From: Pseudomonas batumici
GTDB taxonomy: Bacteria > Pseudomonadota > Gammaproteobacteria > Pseudomonadales > Pseudomonadaceae
Length of the DNA stretch: 64,000 nucleotides
Direction: 5' to 3'
Assembly (NCBI RefSeq): GCF_000820515.1
Contig: NZ_JXDG01000068.1
Span: 240,815 to 304,814, forward strand
Part shown: positions 1 through 8,253 of the stretch, piece after piece
Layout of the letters: the number at the start of each line of letters is the position of its first letter
Position numbering within the stretch: the first letter of the stretch is position 1
Made by a program: the position numbers and the translations under genes
The notes under the pieces: model-generated
What the model was told of the DNA's origin: nothing
The model's input: the letters and a program-made list of their open reading frames with translations, nothing else
Database searches by the model: none

Positions 1-1
1 C

Positions 2-742
2 CTGGAACTGGCCCTGGAACAGTGGCCGATCAAGGCCATACAGTTGACGCCCAATTGCAACAACCCGCTGGGCTATATCATGCCGGAGTCGCGCAAGCGT
101 GCCCTGCTGACCCTGGCACAGCGCTTCGACGTGGCCATTATCGAGGACGATGTGTATGGCGAACTGGCCTACACCTACCCTCGTCCGCGCACCATCAAGT
201 CCTTCGATGAAGATGGCCGGGTCCTGCTCTGCAGTTCCTTCTCCAAGACCCTCGCCCCCGGCCTGCGCATCGGCTGGGTCGCCCCCGGGCGCTACCTCGA
301 GCGGGTGCTGCACATGAAGTACATCAGCACCGGCTCCACCGCGCCGCAGCCGCAACTGGCCATCGCCGACTTCCTGAAAAACGGCCACTTCGAGCCGCAT
401 CTGCGGCGCATGCGCAGCCAGTACCAGCGCAATCGCGACTTGATGATCGACTGGATCAGCCGTTATTTTCCCGCCGGCACCCGGGCCAGTCGCCCCCAGG
501 GCAGCTTCATGCTCTGGGTCGAACTGCCCGAGGGCTTCGATGCCCTGCGCCTGAACCGGGCGCTGCAGGACCAGGGCGTACAGATAGCGGTGGGCAGTAT
601 CTTTTCGGCCTCGGGCAAATACCGTAATTGCCTGCGGATGAACTACGCTGCCAAGCCAACGCCGTTGATCGAAGAGGCCGTACGCAAAGTCGGCGCGGCC
701 GCAATCACATTACTGGCACAAAACGAGAGCAGTATCGATTGA
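2..742 (+). CDS. MocR-type PLP-dependent regulator/aminotransferase, C-terminal part (partial)
   Basis: The reading frame is open from the window edge, so only the C-terminal ~246 residues of a fold-type I aminotransferase-like protein are present. Visible motifs are PNCNNPLG (substrate/PLP loop), IIEDDVYGELAY (the Asp that contacts the PLP pyridine N) and SSFSKTLAPGLRIGW (the PLP lysine). This pattern is characteristic of MocR/PdxR-like regulators, in which a GntR winged helix precedes the aminotransferase domain, and of closely related 2-aminoadipate-type aminotransferases. The N-terminal half that would separate these options lies outside the window. A 60-bp gap separates it from the next gene on the same strand. 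I favour the MocR family, without knowing the regulated pathway. Confidence 0.8.
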   Translation: MELALEQWPIKAIQLTPNCNNPLGYIMPESRKRALLTLAQRFDVAIIEDDVYGELAYTYPRPRTIKSFDEDGRVLLCSSFSKTLAPGLRIGWVAPGRYLERVLHMKYISTGSTAPQPQLAIADFLKNGHFEPHLRRMRSQYQRNRDLMIDWISRYFPAGTRASRPQGSFMLWVELPEGFDALRLNRALQDQGVQIAVGSIFSASGKYRNCLRMNYAAKPTPLIEEAVRKVGAAAITLLAQNESSID

Positions 743-802
743 CCTTTACCCGCCGGACAGCGTCCGGATGCCGACACCTGCCATGACCCGGGACGCTGAC
801 CG

Positions 803-2356
803 TTGAAAGCCTGCTTGCTGCTGATTGCCCTGCTGTTGAGCGGATGCGCATCCCTGGATGTTCCACGGTTTCCCAGCCAGGCCATGGCGGCGGGCGAGTC
901 GACCTTCGGCCGTTCGATCCAGGCCCAGGCCGCGCCCTGGCAGGGACGCTCGGGCTTTCGCCTGCTGCCCAACGGCAGCGAGGCGTTCAGGGCCCGGGCC
1001 GAGCTGATCCGCAATGCCCAGGTCAGCCTGGACCTGCAGTACTACATCGTCCATGACGGCCTGAGCACCCGCATGCTGGTGGATGAACTGCTCCAGGCCG
1101 CCGATCGCGGCGTGCGCGTGCGCATCCTGTTGGACGATACCGCCAGCGACGGGCTCGACTCGGTCATCGCCACGCTGGCCGCGCATCCGAATATCCAGAT
1201 CCGCCTGTTCAACCCGCTGAACCTGGGCCGCAGCACCGGCGCCACCCGCGCCCTGGGGCGCCTGTTCAACCTGTCGCAGCAACATCGACGGATGCACAAC
1301 AAATTGTGGCTGGCCGACAACAGCGCGGCCATCGTCGGTGGCCGCAACCTGGGGGACGAATATTTCGGCGCCCAGCCGGACCTGAACTTCACCGACATCG
1401 ACCTGCTCGGCTTCGGCCCCGTGGCCGAACAGCTCGGGCACAGCTTCGACCAGTACTGGAACAGTGCCCTGAGCGTGCCCATCGGTGATTTCCTCACCGA
1501 CACGCCTTCAGCGGCGGAACTGGCCGATGCCCGGCAGCGGCTCAAGGACTCGCTGGGCAGCTATCGCCAGCACAATACCGCCCTGTACCTGAAACTGCGG
1601 GCCTACAAGAGCGAGCCACACATGGACACCTGGCGCCGCGAGCTGATCTGGGCCTGGAACCAGGCGCTGTGGGATGCGCCGAGCAAGGTCCTGGCCAGGG
1701 AAGAGCCGGATCCACGCCTGCTGCTGACCACTCAACTGGCGCCGGAACTGACCAACGTTCATACCGAACTGATGATGATTTCCGCCTACTTCGTGCCTGG
1801 TCAGCCGGGGCTGGTCTACCTGACCGGGCGCGCCGACGCGGGGGTCTCCATCAGCCTGTTGACCAACTCGCTGGAAGCCACCGACGTACCGGCCGTGCAC
1901 GGCGGTTATGCGCCCTACCGCAAGGCCCTGCTGGAGCACGGCGTGAAACTCTTCGAACTGCGGCGCCAGCCCGGGGACCGTGGCGGCAGCGGGCCGCACC
2001 TGTTTCACAGCGCGACCTACAAGGGTTCGGACTCCAGCCTGCACAGCAAGGCGATGATTTTCGACCGGCAGAAATCCTTTATCGGCTCGTTCAACTTTGA
2101 CCCACGCTCGGTCTTGTGGAACACCGAAGTCGGTGTCCTGGTGGACAGCCCGGAGCTGACGGAGCACGTTCGGGCCCTGGCCTTGCGCGGCATGGCCCCG
2201 GCCTTGAGCTACCAACCGCGCCTGGAGCAGGGAGAGATTGCCTGGGTCACCGAGGACCACGGGCAGCTCCACGAACTGAACCAGGAGCCGGGCAACTGGT
2301 GGCGCCGGTTCAACGCCTGGTTCGCCAACCACATCGGGCTGGAGCGCATGCTCTGA
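803..2356 (+). CDS. Phospholipase D family lipoprotein (cardiolipin synthase C-like)
   Basis: This 517-residue protein has two HKD motifs, HNKLWLAD in the first half and HSKAMIFD in the second, each followed by the usual G-G/S-x-N (VGGRN, IGSFNFD). That is the signature of the phospholipase D superfamily, which forms a phosphohistidine intermediate. The length and arrangement resemble ClsC/YmdC, which condenses phosphatidylglycerol with phosphatidylethanolamine. The N-terminus is a lipoprotein signal with the lipobox LLSGC (Cys about 15), so it is probably anchored in a membrane facing the periplasm. The start is TTG at 803, since the lipoprotein signal begins there and the upstream SD is weak. 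It converges with the MFS gene 10 bp downstream. Cardiolipin synthesis is inferred; another phospholipid transferase activity is possible. Confidence 0.82.
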   Translation: MKACLLLIALLLSGCASLDVPRFPSQAMAAGESTFGRSIQAQAAPWQGRSGFRLLPNGSEAFRARAELIRNAQVSLDLQYYIVHDGLSTRMLVDELLQAADRGVRVRILLDDTASDGLDSVIATLAAHPNIQIRLFNPLNLGRSTGATRALGRLFNLSQQHRRMHNKLWLADNSAAIVGGRNLGDEYFGAQPDLNFTDIDLLGFGPVAEQLGHSFDQYWNSALSVPIGDFLTDTPSAAELADARQRLKDSLGSYRQHNTALYLKLRAYKSEPHMDTWRRELIWAWNQALWDAPSKVLAREEPDPRLLLTTQLAPELTNVHTELMMISAYFVPGQPGLVYLTGRADAGVSISLLTNSLEATDVPAVHGGYAPYRKALLEHGVKLFELRRQPGDRGGSGPHLFHSATYKGSDSSLHSKAMIFDRQKSFIGSFNFDPRSVLWNTEVGVLVDSPELTEHVRALALRGMAPALSYQPRLEQGEIAWVTEDHGQLHELNQEPGNWWRRFNAWFANHIGLERML

Positions 2357-2366
2357 AGGTTCGCGA

Positions 2367-3512
2367 TCAGCCGGTCGGCTGTGCCGCGCTGAAGGCACCC
2401 TGGCGTAACAGCAACACCAGCAGGCCCAATGCTCCAGCCGCCATGAACAACGGCAAGGCCTGCCCGCTGATCCACTGGCTGCCCGCTCCCGCCACCAACG
2501 GCCCGATCAGGCAGCCGATGCCCCACAACTGCGCCACATGGGCATTGGCCCGCACCAGCGCATCGTCGCGATAACGCTCGCCGATCAGGATCAACGACAA
2601 GGTGAACAACCCACCCGCGCTGGCGCCGAACAGCACCCACAACGGCCAGATCAGCAAGGTATCGATCAACAGGGGCACCGCCAGACTCGACAGCATCAGG
2701 GCCAGGGCACAGCCGATGAACAGCGCGCGCCGGGAAACGCGGTCGGCCAGGGCACCAATCGGCAACTGCAACAAGGCATCACCCACCACCACGGTGCTGA
2801 CCATCGCCAAGGCAATATCCGCCGTAAAGCCCTGGCGCAGGCAGTAAACCGGCAACAACGTCAGAATCATCGCCTCGAAGGCGGCAAACAGCGAAATGGC
2901 CCAGGCAATAGCCGGCAAACTCCGACAGAAACCCAGCAAGTCCATCAAGGTGACACGACTGGACTCCGAGGTGGGCGCACCACTACGCCCCAGCAACAGG
3001 AATGGCGCGGCCACCAACAACCCCACGCCGACCCAGAAACCGTAATCGCCCTCGGTACCCATGGCGGCCAGCAGCAACGGACCGGACAGTTGGCTCAACG
3101 CATAAGTACTGCCATACAGAGCCACCAGGCGTCCGCGCCACTGCTCGACCACCAGTTGGTTGATCCAGCTTTCGCCGAGAATGAAGACAATCGTCAGGCT
3201 CACGCCAATCATCAGGCGCAGCACCAGCCACACCGGATAGCTGGGCAGCAGCGCCAGCAAGCCGATGGACAAGGCTCCGGCCCACAAGCAGAGAGCCATG
3301 AGCCTGGCGGTGCCGAAACGCGCCGCCAGGTGACTGGAGATACTGGCTCCCAGCAAGACACCGATGGCCGGCATCGCCGCCATCACGCCAATGGCGAAGG
3401 CGCCATAGCCCCAGCTTTCCAACCGCAGGGAGACCAACGGCATGCTCACGCCCAGTGCCAGCCCGACACTGAGTACCGAAGCCAGCACGGCGAAATAAGT
3501 CGCCCAACGCAT
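2367..3512 (-). CDS. MFS transporter (YcaD-like)
   Basis: The 381-residue protein is made almost entirely of hydrophobic segments with short charged loops, consistent with 12 transmembrane helices of the major facilitator superfamily. An early conserved loop (HLAARFGTARLM, about residues 62-73) corresponds to the MFS loop 2-3 motif, and the loop ALADRVSRRALF repeats it in the second half. Size and composition resemble the small YcaD/YfkF-type transporters of Pseudomonas. The substrate cannot be told from the sequence. The ATG at 3512 is preceded by a good AGGAGC ribosome site. It is convergent with the phospholipase gene and appears to be monocistronic. Confidence 0.85.
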   Translation of the reverse strand: MRWATYFAVLASVLSVGLALGVSMPLVSLRLESWGYGAFAIGVMAAMPAIGVLLGASISSHLAARFGTARLMALCLWAGALSIGLLALLPSYPVWLVLRLMIGVSLTIVFILGESWINQLVVEQWRGRLVALYGSTYALSQLSGPLLLAAMGTEGDYGFWVGVGLLVAAPFLLLGRSGAPTSESSRVTLMDLLGFCRSLPAIAWAISLFAAFEAMILTLLPVYCLRQGFTADIALAMVSTVVVGDALLQLPIGALADRVSRRALFIGCALALMLSSLAVPLLIDTLLIWPLWVLFGASAGGLFTLSLILIGERYRDDALVRANAHVAQLWGIGCLIGPLVAGAGSQWISGQALPLFMAAGALGLLVLLLRQGAFSAAQPTG

Positions 3513-3547
3513 GTTCCACGCTCCTGTGGATAATTTCAGTTCAAGAC

Positions 3548-3586
3548 AACACAGCCGGACTTCCTGGCGGAGAGTCCGGCTGTGTT
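3548..3586. terminator. Terminator-like hairpin in the MFS/aldehyde dehydrogenase gap
   Basis: A perfect 13-bp inverted repeat (AACACAGCCGGAC / GTCCGGCTGTGTT) has a 13-nt loop. It lies downstream of the aldehyde dehydrogenase gene and just upstream of the MFS start. No T-run follows on either strand, so intrinsic termination is uncertain. It could block read-through from the dehydrogenase into the MFS gene. Confidence 0.45.
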
Positions 3587-3620
3587 ATTGGCATCGCCCG
3601 ATCATGTACGCAACATCCGG

Positions 3621-3718
3621 TGTAGGAGCCGGCTTGCTGGCGATGAGGCCGGCAAGTCTTGCATCGATCTTGCGGACGTCATCGCCGGCAATCGAGCGTC
3701 GACCGGCCGCCCCTACAG
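3621..3718. repeat. REP-like palindromic element A
   Basis: The element begins TGTAGGAGCCGGCTTGCTGG and ends with an imperfect inverted copy terminating in CCCCTACA. It belongs to the same family as five other elements in the window. It lies 20 bp past the stop codon of the aldehyde dehydrogenase gene, the usual 3'-flank position for Pseudomonas REP sequences. The right arm is degenerate compared with the other copies. Confidence 0.7.
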
Positions 3719-3738
3719 GTTTTGTTGCGCCCTGATGA

Positions 3739-5232
3739 TTACAGCTTGATCCAGGTCGCCTTCAGCTCGGTGTACTTGTCGAACGCATGCAGCGACTTGT
3801 CACGGCCGTTGCCCGACTGCTTGAAGCCACCGAACGGCGCGGTCATGTCGCCGCCATCGTACTGGTTAACCCACACGCTGCCGGCGCGCAGGGCCTTGGC
3901 GGTCAGGTGCGCCTTGGAGATGTTCGCGGTCCAGACCGCCGCCGCCAGGCCGTACGGCGTGTCGTTGGCAATGTTGATCGCCTCTTCCACGCTGTCGAAG
4001 GCAATCACCGACAACACCGGCCCGAAGATTTCTTCCCGGGCGATCTTCATCGCATTGCTCACCCCGTCGAAAATGGTCGGCTCGACGTAGGTCCCGCCGG
4101 TTTCCTCAAGGGTACGCTTGCCACCGACCACCAGCTTGGCGCCATCGGCATGACCCGACTCGATGTACGACAGCACGGTGTTCATCTGCTGGGTATCCAC
4201 CAGGGCACCGACATTGGTGTCCGGGTCCAGTGGGTTGCCCGGCTTCCAGGCTTTCAGCGCTTCGATCACCAACGGCAGGAAACGGTCCTTGATCGAACGC
4301 TCCACCAGCAGGCGCGAACCGGCGGTGCAGACTTCGCCCTGGTTGAAGGCAATGGCGCTGGCCGCGGATTCGGCGGCGGCCTGCAGGTCCGGAGCGTCGG
4401 CAAAGACGATGTTCGGGCTCTTGCCGCCGGCTTCGAGCCAGACACGCTTCATGTTGGACTCGCCGGAATAGACCATCAGCTGCTTGGCGATCCGGGTCGA
4501 TCCGGTGAACACCAGGGTGTCGACATCCATGTGCAGGGCCAGGGCCTTGCCAACGGTATGACCGTAACCAGGCAGCACGTTCAGCACACCGGCCGGAATG
4601 CCGGCTTCAACGGCCAGGGCGGCGATGCGGATAGCGGTCAGCGGGGATTTCTCCGAGGGTTTGAGAATCACCGAGTTACCCGTGGACAGCGCCGGACCCA
4701 GCTTCCAGCAGGCCATCAACAAAGGGAAGTTCCACGGCACGATGGCCGCCACCACGCCCACCGGCTCACGGGTCACCAGGCCCAACTGATCGTGCGGGGT
4801 GGCGGCCACTTCGTCATAGATCTTGTCGATGGCCTCGCCGCTCCAGCTCAGGGCCTGGGCCGCGCCGGGAACGTCGATGTGCAGGGAGTCGCTGATCGGC
4901 TTGCCCATGTCGAGGGTTTCCAGCAGGGCCAGCTCCTCGGCATTGACCTTCAGCAACGCGGCGAAACGAATCATCGCGGCCTTGCGCTTGGCCGGGGCCA
5001 GGCGCGACCAGACACCGGAATTGAACGTCGCGCGAGCACTTTCCACGGCACGCTGGGCATCAGCCACATCACAGCTGGCCACGCGGGTCAGCAGGCGGCC
5101 ATCGACCGGGCTGATGCACTCGAACGTCTCGCTCGACACCGCGGCGGTGTATTCACCATTGATGTAGGCACGGCCTTCAATCTTCAGCTCACGGGCGCGT
5201 TGTTCCCAGTCAGCACGAGTCAGGGTGGTCAT
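3739..5232 (-). CDS. kauB: NAD(P)-dependent aldehyde dehydrogenase, KauB/PuuC type
   Basis: This 497-residue enzyme has every hallmark of the ALDH superfamily: PWNFP (Asn168), the general base in LEAGGKSPN (Glu267), the nucleophile in GEVCTAGSR (Cys302) and the closing EEIFGPV motif. Along its whole length it resembles Pseudomonas KauB (PA5312, also called PauC), which oxidises 4-guanidinobutyraldehyde, gamma-aminobutyraldehyde and related aldehydes from arginine and polyamine catabolism in the cytoplasm. The ATG at 5232 follows a strong GAGGAGG site. The partner genes next to PA5312 in PAO1 (pauB4, gabT2) are not beside it here; the neighbours are a divergent cupin gene and an MFS gene. The substrate assignment comes from resemblance only. 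Confidence 0.87.
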   Translation of the reverse strand: MTTLTRADWEQRARELKIEGRAYINGEYTAAVSSETFECISPVDGRLLTRVASCDVADAQRAVESARATFNSGVWSRLAPAKRKAAMIRFAALLKVNAEELALLETLDMGKPISDSLHIDVPGAAQALSWSGEAIDKIYDEVAATPHDQLGLVTREPVGVVAAIVPWNFPLLMACWKLGPALSTGNSVILKPSEKSPLTAIRIAALAVEAGIPAGVLNVLPGYGHTVGKALALHMDVDTLVFTGSTRIAKQLMVYSGESNMKRVWLEAGGKSPNIVFADAPDLQAAAESAASAIAFNQGEVCTAGSRLLVERSIKDRFLPLVIEALKAWKPGNPLDPDTNVGALVDTQQMNTVLSYIESGHADGAKLVVGGKRTLEETGGTYVEPTIFDGVSNAMKIAREEIFGPVLSVIAFDSVEEAINIANDTPYGLAAAVWTANISKAHLTAKALRAGSVWVNQYDGGDMTAPFGGFKQSGNGRDKSLHAFDKYTELKATWIKL

Positions 5233-5400
5233 TCGAGTGTCCTCCTCTTATGAAATACGAGAGCCGCGCGCGCTTGCGCCAGCACCCTCCGAAATTCTGC
5301 CCGACAGGCCCTGATGTGGACCCACGGCACCCACCACCCTAAACCAGCGGCACCTGAAGTTTCAATATATTTGACAATAAGGGGGTGAAACGCCGTTGCC

Positions 5401-5420
5401 ATGTTCATTTTAATAAACAT
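5401..5420. promoter_or_regulatory. Candidate operator palindrome between kauB and the cupin gene
   Basis: A 20-bp AT-rich imperfect palindrome (ATGTTCATTT / TAATAAACAT, 8 of 10 positions symmetrical) lies in the 237-bp divergent region between the aldehyde dehydrogenase and cupin genes. A consensus-like TTGACA lies 25 bp to its left, at 5371-5376. The position and symmetry suit a dimeric repressor or activator controlling one or both genes. The regulator is unknown. Confidence 0.35.
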
Positions 5421-5469
5421 AGACTCGATGCTCCCGATCACTGGTCCGTCACCGCAGAGGAAGAGCAGC

Positions 5470-5832
5470 ATGAACATCCAGGACATCGTCGATTTCAGCG
5501 ACGCCGGCACCGCGCCGGAACGCTTTCGTCCGGCATCGGAGAAAGTGCTCAAGGGCGACCCCGAGCAGACGATCCACAACCACTACGCCAGCCCCTGCGG
5601 GCAGATGAATGCCGGCGTCTGGGAAGGCGCGCCAGGCCAGTGGACGGTGAACTACACCGAACATGAATACTGCGAAATCGTCCAGGGCGTCTCGGTGCTG
5701 CGCGACGGCGAGGGCAATGCCAAGACCTTGCGCGCCGGCGATCGTTTCGTGATTCCGGCGGGCTTCAAGGGCACCTGGGAAGTGCTGGAACACTGCCGCA
5801 AGATCTACGTGGTATTCGAACAGAAGGCCTGA
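5470..5832 (+). CDS. Cupin domain protein (DUF861/cupin_3 family)
   Basis: This is a 120-residue single-domain cupin. The segment from about residue 60 (YTEHEYCEIVQGVSVL) through RAGDRFVIPAGFKGTWEV matches the DUF861 (cupin_3) pattern, a small beta-barrel related to ureidoglycolate lyase and (S)-allantoin-type enzymes. Several Pseudomonas homologues sit beside polyamine/GABA or amino acid catabolic genes. The ATG at 5470 was preferred over the in-frame ATG at 5401 because it follows AGGAAGAGC at normal spacing and fits the family length. It is divergent from kauB, which suggests a shared regulatory region. The reaction is unknown. Confidence 0.8.
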   Translation: MNIQDIVDFSDAGTAPERFRPASEKVLKGDPEQTIHNHYASPCGQMNAGVWEGAPGQWTVNYTEHEYCEIVQGVSVLRDGEGNAKTLRAGDRFVIPAGFKGTWEVLEHCRKIYVVFEQKA

Positions 5833-7239
5833 TCAGGTCCGGGCGCACCAGGACCGTTCGCCATCGACGGCCCTTGTCGGATAAGGAATATCCACATCGA
5901 GGCCGTCACGCCTGACCCGAAGACGGCCTTGGTCATGCCCCCGGAAATCAGCTTCGCTCAGGGCCAGCACCCAATACAGCTCTTCCCGGCCGCAGGCATC
6001 CTTGAGCTGTGTCGCCACCGTCGCCTCCCGGAGGTCGATTCGCCCATCCTTGAGCGCAAACAGCGCATCAACCCCGGTTTCGATGATCTCCGGTATTCCG
6101 GCAAGACGGAAGGAATGCTCGCTGCCGAAACTGCCTTTCATCGCCGTGCCCGGCACCAGCAGATGTCGGCTTGCCGGATCCTTGAAGCGCTGCAGGAATG
6201 GCTCGACCGCCTCTGCCGCCCGACGGTTGGTCCCCGCCAGGGACTCGCGAAGCCGCTGGCCCAGCACCTCATCGGGCGTGTCACTGATCGGCGCGATCGG
6301 CCCCAATAGCAGGCCCACTGGGGTTTCCCCTTGTGCAACACGGGGCAACCAGTCCAACCGTCGACGATCGAGCAAGTACCCGGCCAGAAGGCCCAACGCA
6401 TAGCTCTCATGATCAACCGCCAGGTAGTCGGCACGCCCCAGCGGGATCAGTTGCCTCAACAGCCGCGCCTCCCACTCGGGACTCCGGGGCTCCAGCCCCA
6501 TCGCCAACAACTGCGCGACCGACTCCACATAGCGCGCACTCCCCTCGGAGCGGTCGGTATCGCGGATGCGCTCGGCCTCGTCGGCAAACTCGCTCGACCA
6601 ACGCCGGTACCAGTAACTGGCGCGCCCCAACGCATCGGCCTCACCCCGGATAGCGGCGAGCAAATGGCGAATGATCCGGTTGCGGTACAGACGCGGTTCG
6701 ACGAGCGCCGGGTAAAGGCTGCTGCGCTCCGACAGCGAACCGCGGGCCCAGTCGTCTTCAGCGTAGAAATGGAAGGCTTCGTGGGTTGCCAGGTCGAACA
6801 GCTCGGGGACCGCTTGCGGATGCTTGAGCCGCTGGACCTCGCCAACAGGCAAATGCTGTCCCAGGCCCACGAAGAGCGCCGGACGCCCCTGCCACTCGAT
6901 CTTTTCGAAGCGTCGGTATTCGAAGGGCAGCCCCAGGGCGCCGACCGCCCGCATGTCGACCTCATGCCCACCCCGGGCATTCATCAGCCACGCCCGCTGT
7001 CCGTCGCTGACCAGCAACTGGACATCGGCAAACACCCGGGTCGTGTCGAACAGGTTCGCCAGCGTCGGCCAGGCCATCACGGTCGCCTCGGCCATGCGCC
7101 GCACATAGGCGTCGGTACTCTCAATGCTCTCGATACTTTCGGTGCTTTCTGTGCTGCCCCGGTCCACGGCCTGAACCGCAATACTGCCCGCCGCCAGGAC
7201 CACCAACAACAGGACTCCACACATTTTCGCAATCATCAT
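5833..7239 (-). CDS. Exported protein of unknown function with HEAFH motif
   Basis: I do not recognise a named family for this ~468-residue protein. It opens with a hydrophobic signal/anchor segment (CGVLLLVVLAAGSIAVQA), then a low-complexity Ser/Thr/Glu/Ile stretch built from repeated TES/IES units (7104-7156). At about residues 153-157 it has HEAFHFY, which looks like an HExxH-type zinc-peptidase motif (HEAFH), with Glu-rich helices following. The C-terminal third has mixed alpha/beta character. The ATG at 7239 is preferred because GGAGAGC precedes it; an upstream in-frame GTG at 7275 lacks a ribosome site. Its stop abuts the convergent cupin stop. A periplasmic metallopeptidase is a hypothesis only. 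Confidence 0.7.
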   Translation of the reverse strand: MMIAKMCGVLLLVVLAAGSIAVQAVDRGSTESTESIESIESTDAYVRRMAEATVMAWPTLANLFDTTRVFADVQLLVSDGQRAWLMNARGGHEVDMRAVGALGLPFEYRRFEKIEWQGRPALFVGLGQHLPVGEVQRLKHPQAVPELFDLATHEAFHFYAEDDWARGSLSERSSLYPALVEPRLYRNRIIRHLLAAIRGEADALGRASYWYRRWSSEFADEAERIRDTDRSEGSARYVESVAQLLAMGLEPRSPEWEARLLRQLIPLGRADYLAVDHESYALGLLAGYLLDRRRLDWLPRVAQGETPVGLLLGPIAPISDTPDEVLGQRLRESLAGTNRRAAEAVEPFLQRFKDPASRHLLVPGTAMKGSFGSEHSFRLAGIPEIIETGVDALFALKDGRIDLREATVATQLKDACGREELYWVLALSEADFRGHDQGRLRVRRDGLDVDIPYPTRAVDGERSWCART

Positions 7240-7353
7240 GAGCGCTCTCCACATCCGCATCCGTTCGGTGTTCACCCCAGTCTAGGAAAGGCGCAACGGG
7301 AAAAATGTAGGAATCAGGCACGCAACAGGCAGGATCCGGCCGAAAAAAGGCGA

Positions 7354-7384
7354 AAAAAAACCCCGAACCAGTCGGGGTTTTTTT
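7354..7384 (-). terminator. Intrinsic terminator after rpmG
   Basis: A GC-rich stem (CCCCGA/TCGGGG, 5-nt loop) is flanked by seven or more A residues on one side and seven T residues on the other. It should terminate the leftward rpmB-rpmG transcript just 17 bp past the rpmG stop, and its symmetry allows it to act in both directions. Confidence 0.9.
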
Positions 7385-7400
7385 CGAAAGAAAAAATCAA

Positions 7401-7556
7401 TTACTTGATTTTGCCTTCCTTGTAGATCACGTGCTTACGAACAACCGGATCATATTTCTTGATCTCGATTTTGTCCGGAGTAGTGCGCTTGTTCTTGTCA
7501 GTCGTGTAGAAATGACCAGTACCGGCGCTCGAGATCAAACGAATCAATTCACGCAT
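7401..7556 (-). CDS. rpmG: 50S ribosomal protein L33
   Basis: This 51-residue basic protein begins MRELIRLISSAGTGHFYTT and ends in a KHVIYKEGKIK-like tail, typical of the Cys-free (zinc-independent) L33 of gammaproteobacteria. It is a small component of the large ribosomal subunit near the E site. It lies 12 bp downstream of rpmB on the same strand in the usual rpmB-rpmG pair, so both are made from one transcript, closed by the adjacent terminator. The length equals that of the E. coli-type protein within a few residues. Confidence 0.97.
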   Translation of the reverse strand: MRELIRLISSAGTGHFYTTDKNKRTTPDKIEIKKYDPVVRKHVIYKEGKIK

Positions 7557-7568
7557 GATTTAGCTCCC

Positions 7569-7802
7569 TTATACCTTGCCATCGCGACGGAGTTCGGCCA
7601 GCACGACATCAATGCCGCGCTTGTCGATGATACGCATGCCCTTGGCGGATACGCGCAGACGCACGAAACGCTTCTCGGACTCGACCCAGAAGCGGTGATG
7701 CTGCAGGTTCGGCAGGAAACGACGACGGGTTTTGTTGTTTGCGTGGGAAATGTTATTCCCAGTCACCGGACCCTTACCGGTAACTTGACAGACTCTAGAC
7801 AT
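7569..7802 (-). CDS. rpmB: 50S ribosomal protein L28
   Basis: This 77-residue protein starts MSRVCQVTGKGPVTGN and continues with HANNKTRRRFLPNLQ, the conserved opening of bacterial L28. It is a structural protein of the 50S subunit. It lacks the CxxC zinc pairs of some homologues, as is usual in Pseudomonas. It is the first gene of the rpmB-rpmG operon; a good sigma-70-type promoter lies about 150 bp upstream at 7952-7980. Confidence 0.97.
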   Translation of the reverse strand: MSRVCQVTGKGPVTGNNISHANNKTRRRFLPNLQHHRFWVESEKRFVRLRVSAKGMRIIDKRGIDVVLAELRRDGKV

Positions 7803-8253
7803 GCCTCAGCCCTCTAAAACCACATGCCCAACCCGGCATGGGTTGGCCGCTTAATCTCTCAGTCATTTGGCGCCAGGCGCCGCGTTTCTTTAAGGGTCTT
7901 ACCGGCTACACCTACAAGCGAAGGAACCGGGCCCCTAGAAAAGAGCGCTGCTTTATACCAGAAAGACTCAGGTGCAACAACATCCCGTGCAATTAAAACC
8001 GCAACGCCGCACCGGGAATGACCGTGCAGGACGCCAGCAACGCGGGCTTGCGCCATAAAAGGCCGCTCGTCGCACAAATGCCTGTCGCCGGCCCAAAAGG
8101 CCCGCCAAACCGTGCGGTGAAAACATCGGGGGAAGCAGGCAAACTGAGCAACCCGGTAAAAACGGGATAGTCAATTACCGTCCATACCTCTAGGGTAGGA
8201 CTTTTCCAGACTGCACTCGCAGATGGGACAACGACCTGCAAAGGATACTGAAT
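7803..8253. other. Gene-free divergent region between rpmB and the ABC binding-protein gene
   Basis: This 451-bp stretch holds the rpmB promoter (7952-7980) and presumably the promoter of the rightward binding-protein gene, for which I could not pick a convincing -35/-10 pair. Short reading frames here lack ribosome sites and family resemblance. No repeat, tRNA or strong terminator was seen. The rpmB leader would be about 145 nt. Confidence 0.6.
7952..7980 (-). promoter_or_regulatory. Sigma-70-type promoter for rpmB-rpmG
   Basis: On the minus strand, TTGTTG (-35) and TATAAA (-10) are separated by exactly 17 bp. The position, about 150 bp upstream of rpmB, implies a leader of roughly 145 nt. 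This is a pattern match by eye, with no experimental start site. Confidence 0.6.

Noticed and set aside
803..2356. Phospholipase D-like gene as a T6SS phospholipase effector (Tle5 type)
   Set aside because: It has a lipoprotein signal and the cardiolipin-synthase length, lies more than 30 kb from the T6SS, and has no adjacent VgrG, PAAR or immunity gene.
5401..5469. Longer cupin protein starting at 5401
   Set aside because: No ribosome site precedes that ATG; the added residues are atypical and overlap the palindrome, while the ATG at 5470 has AGGAAGAGC.
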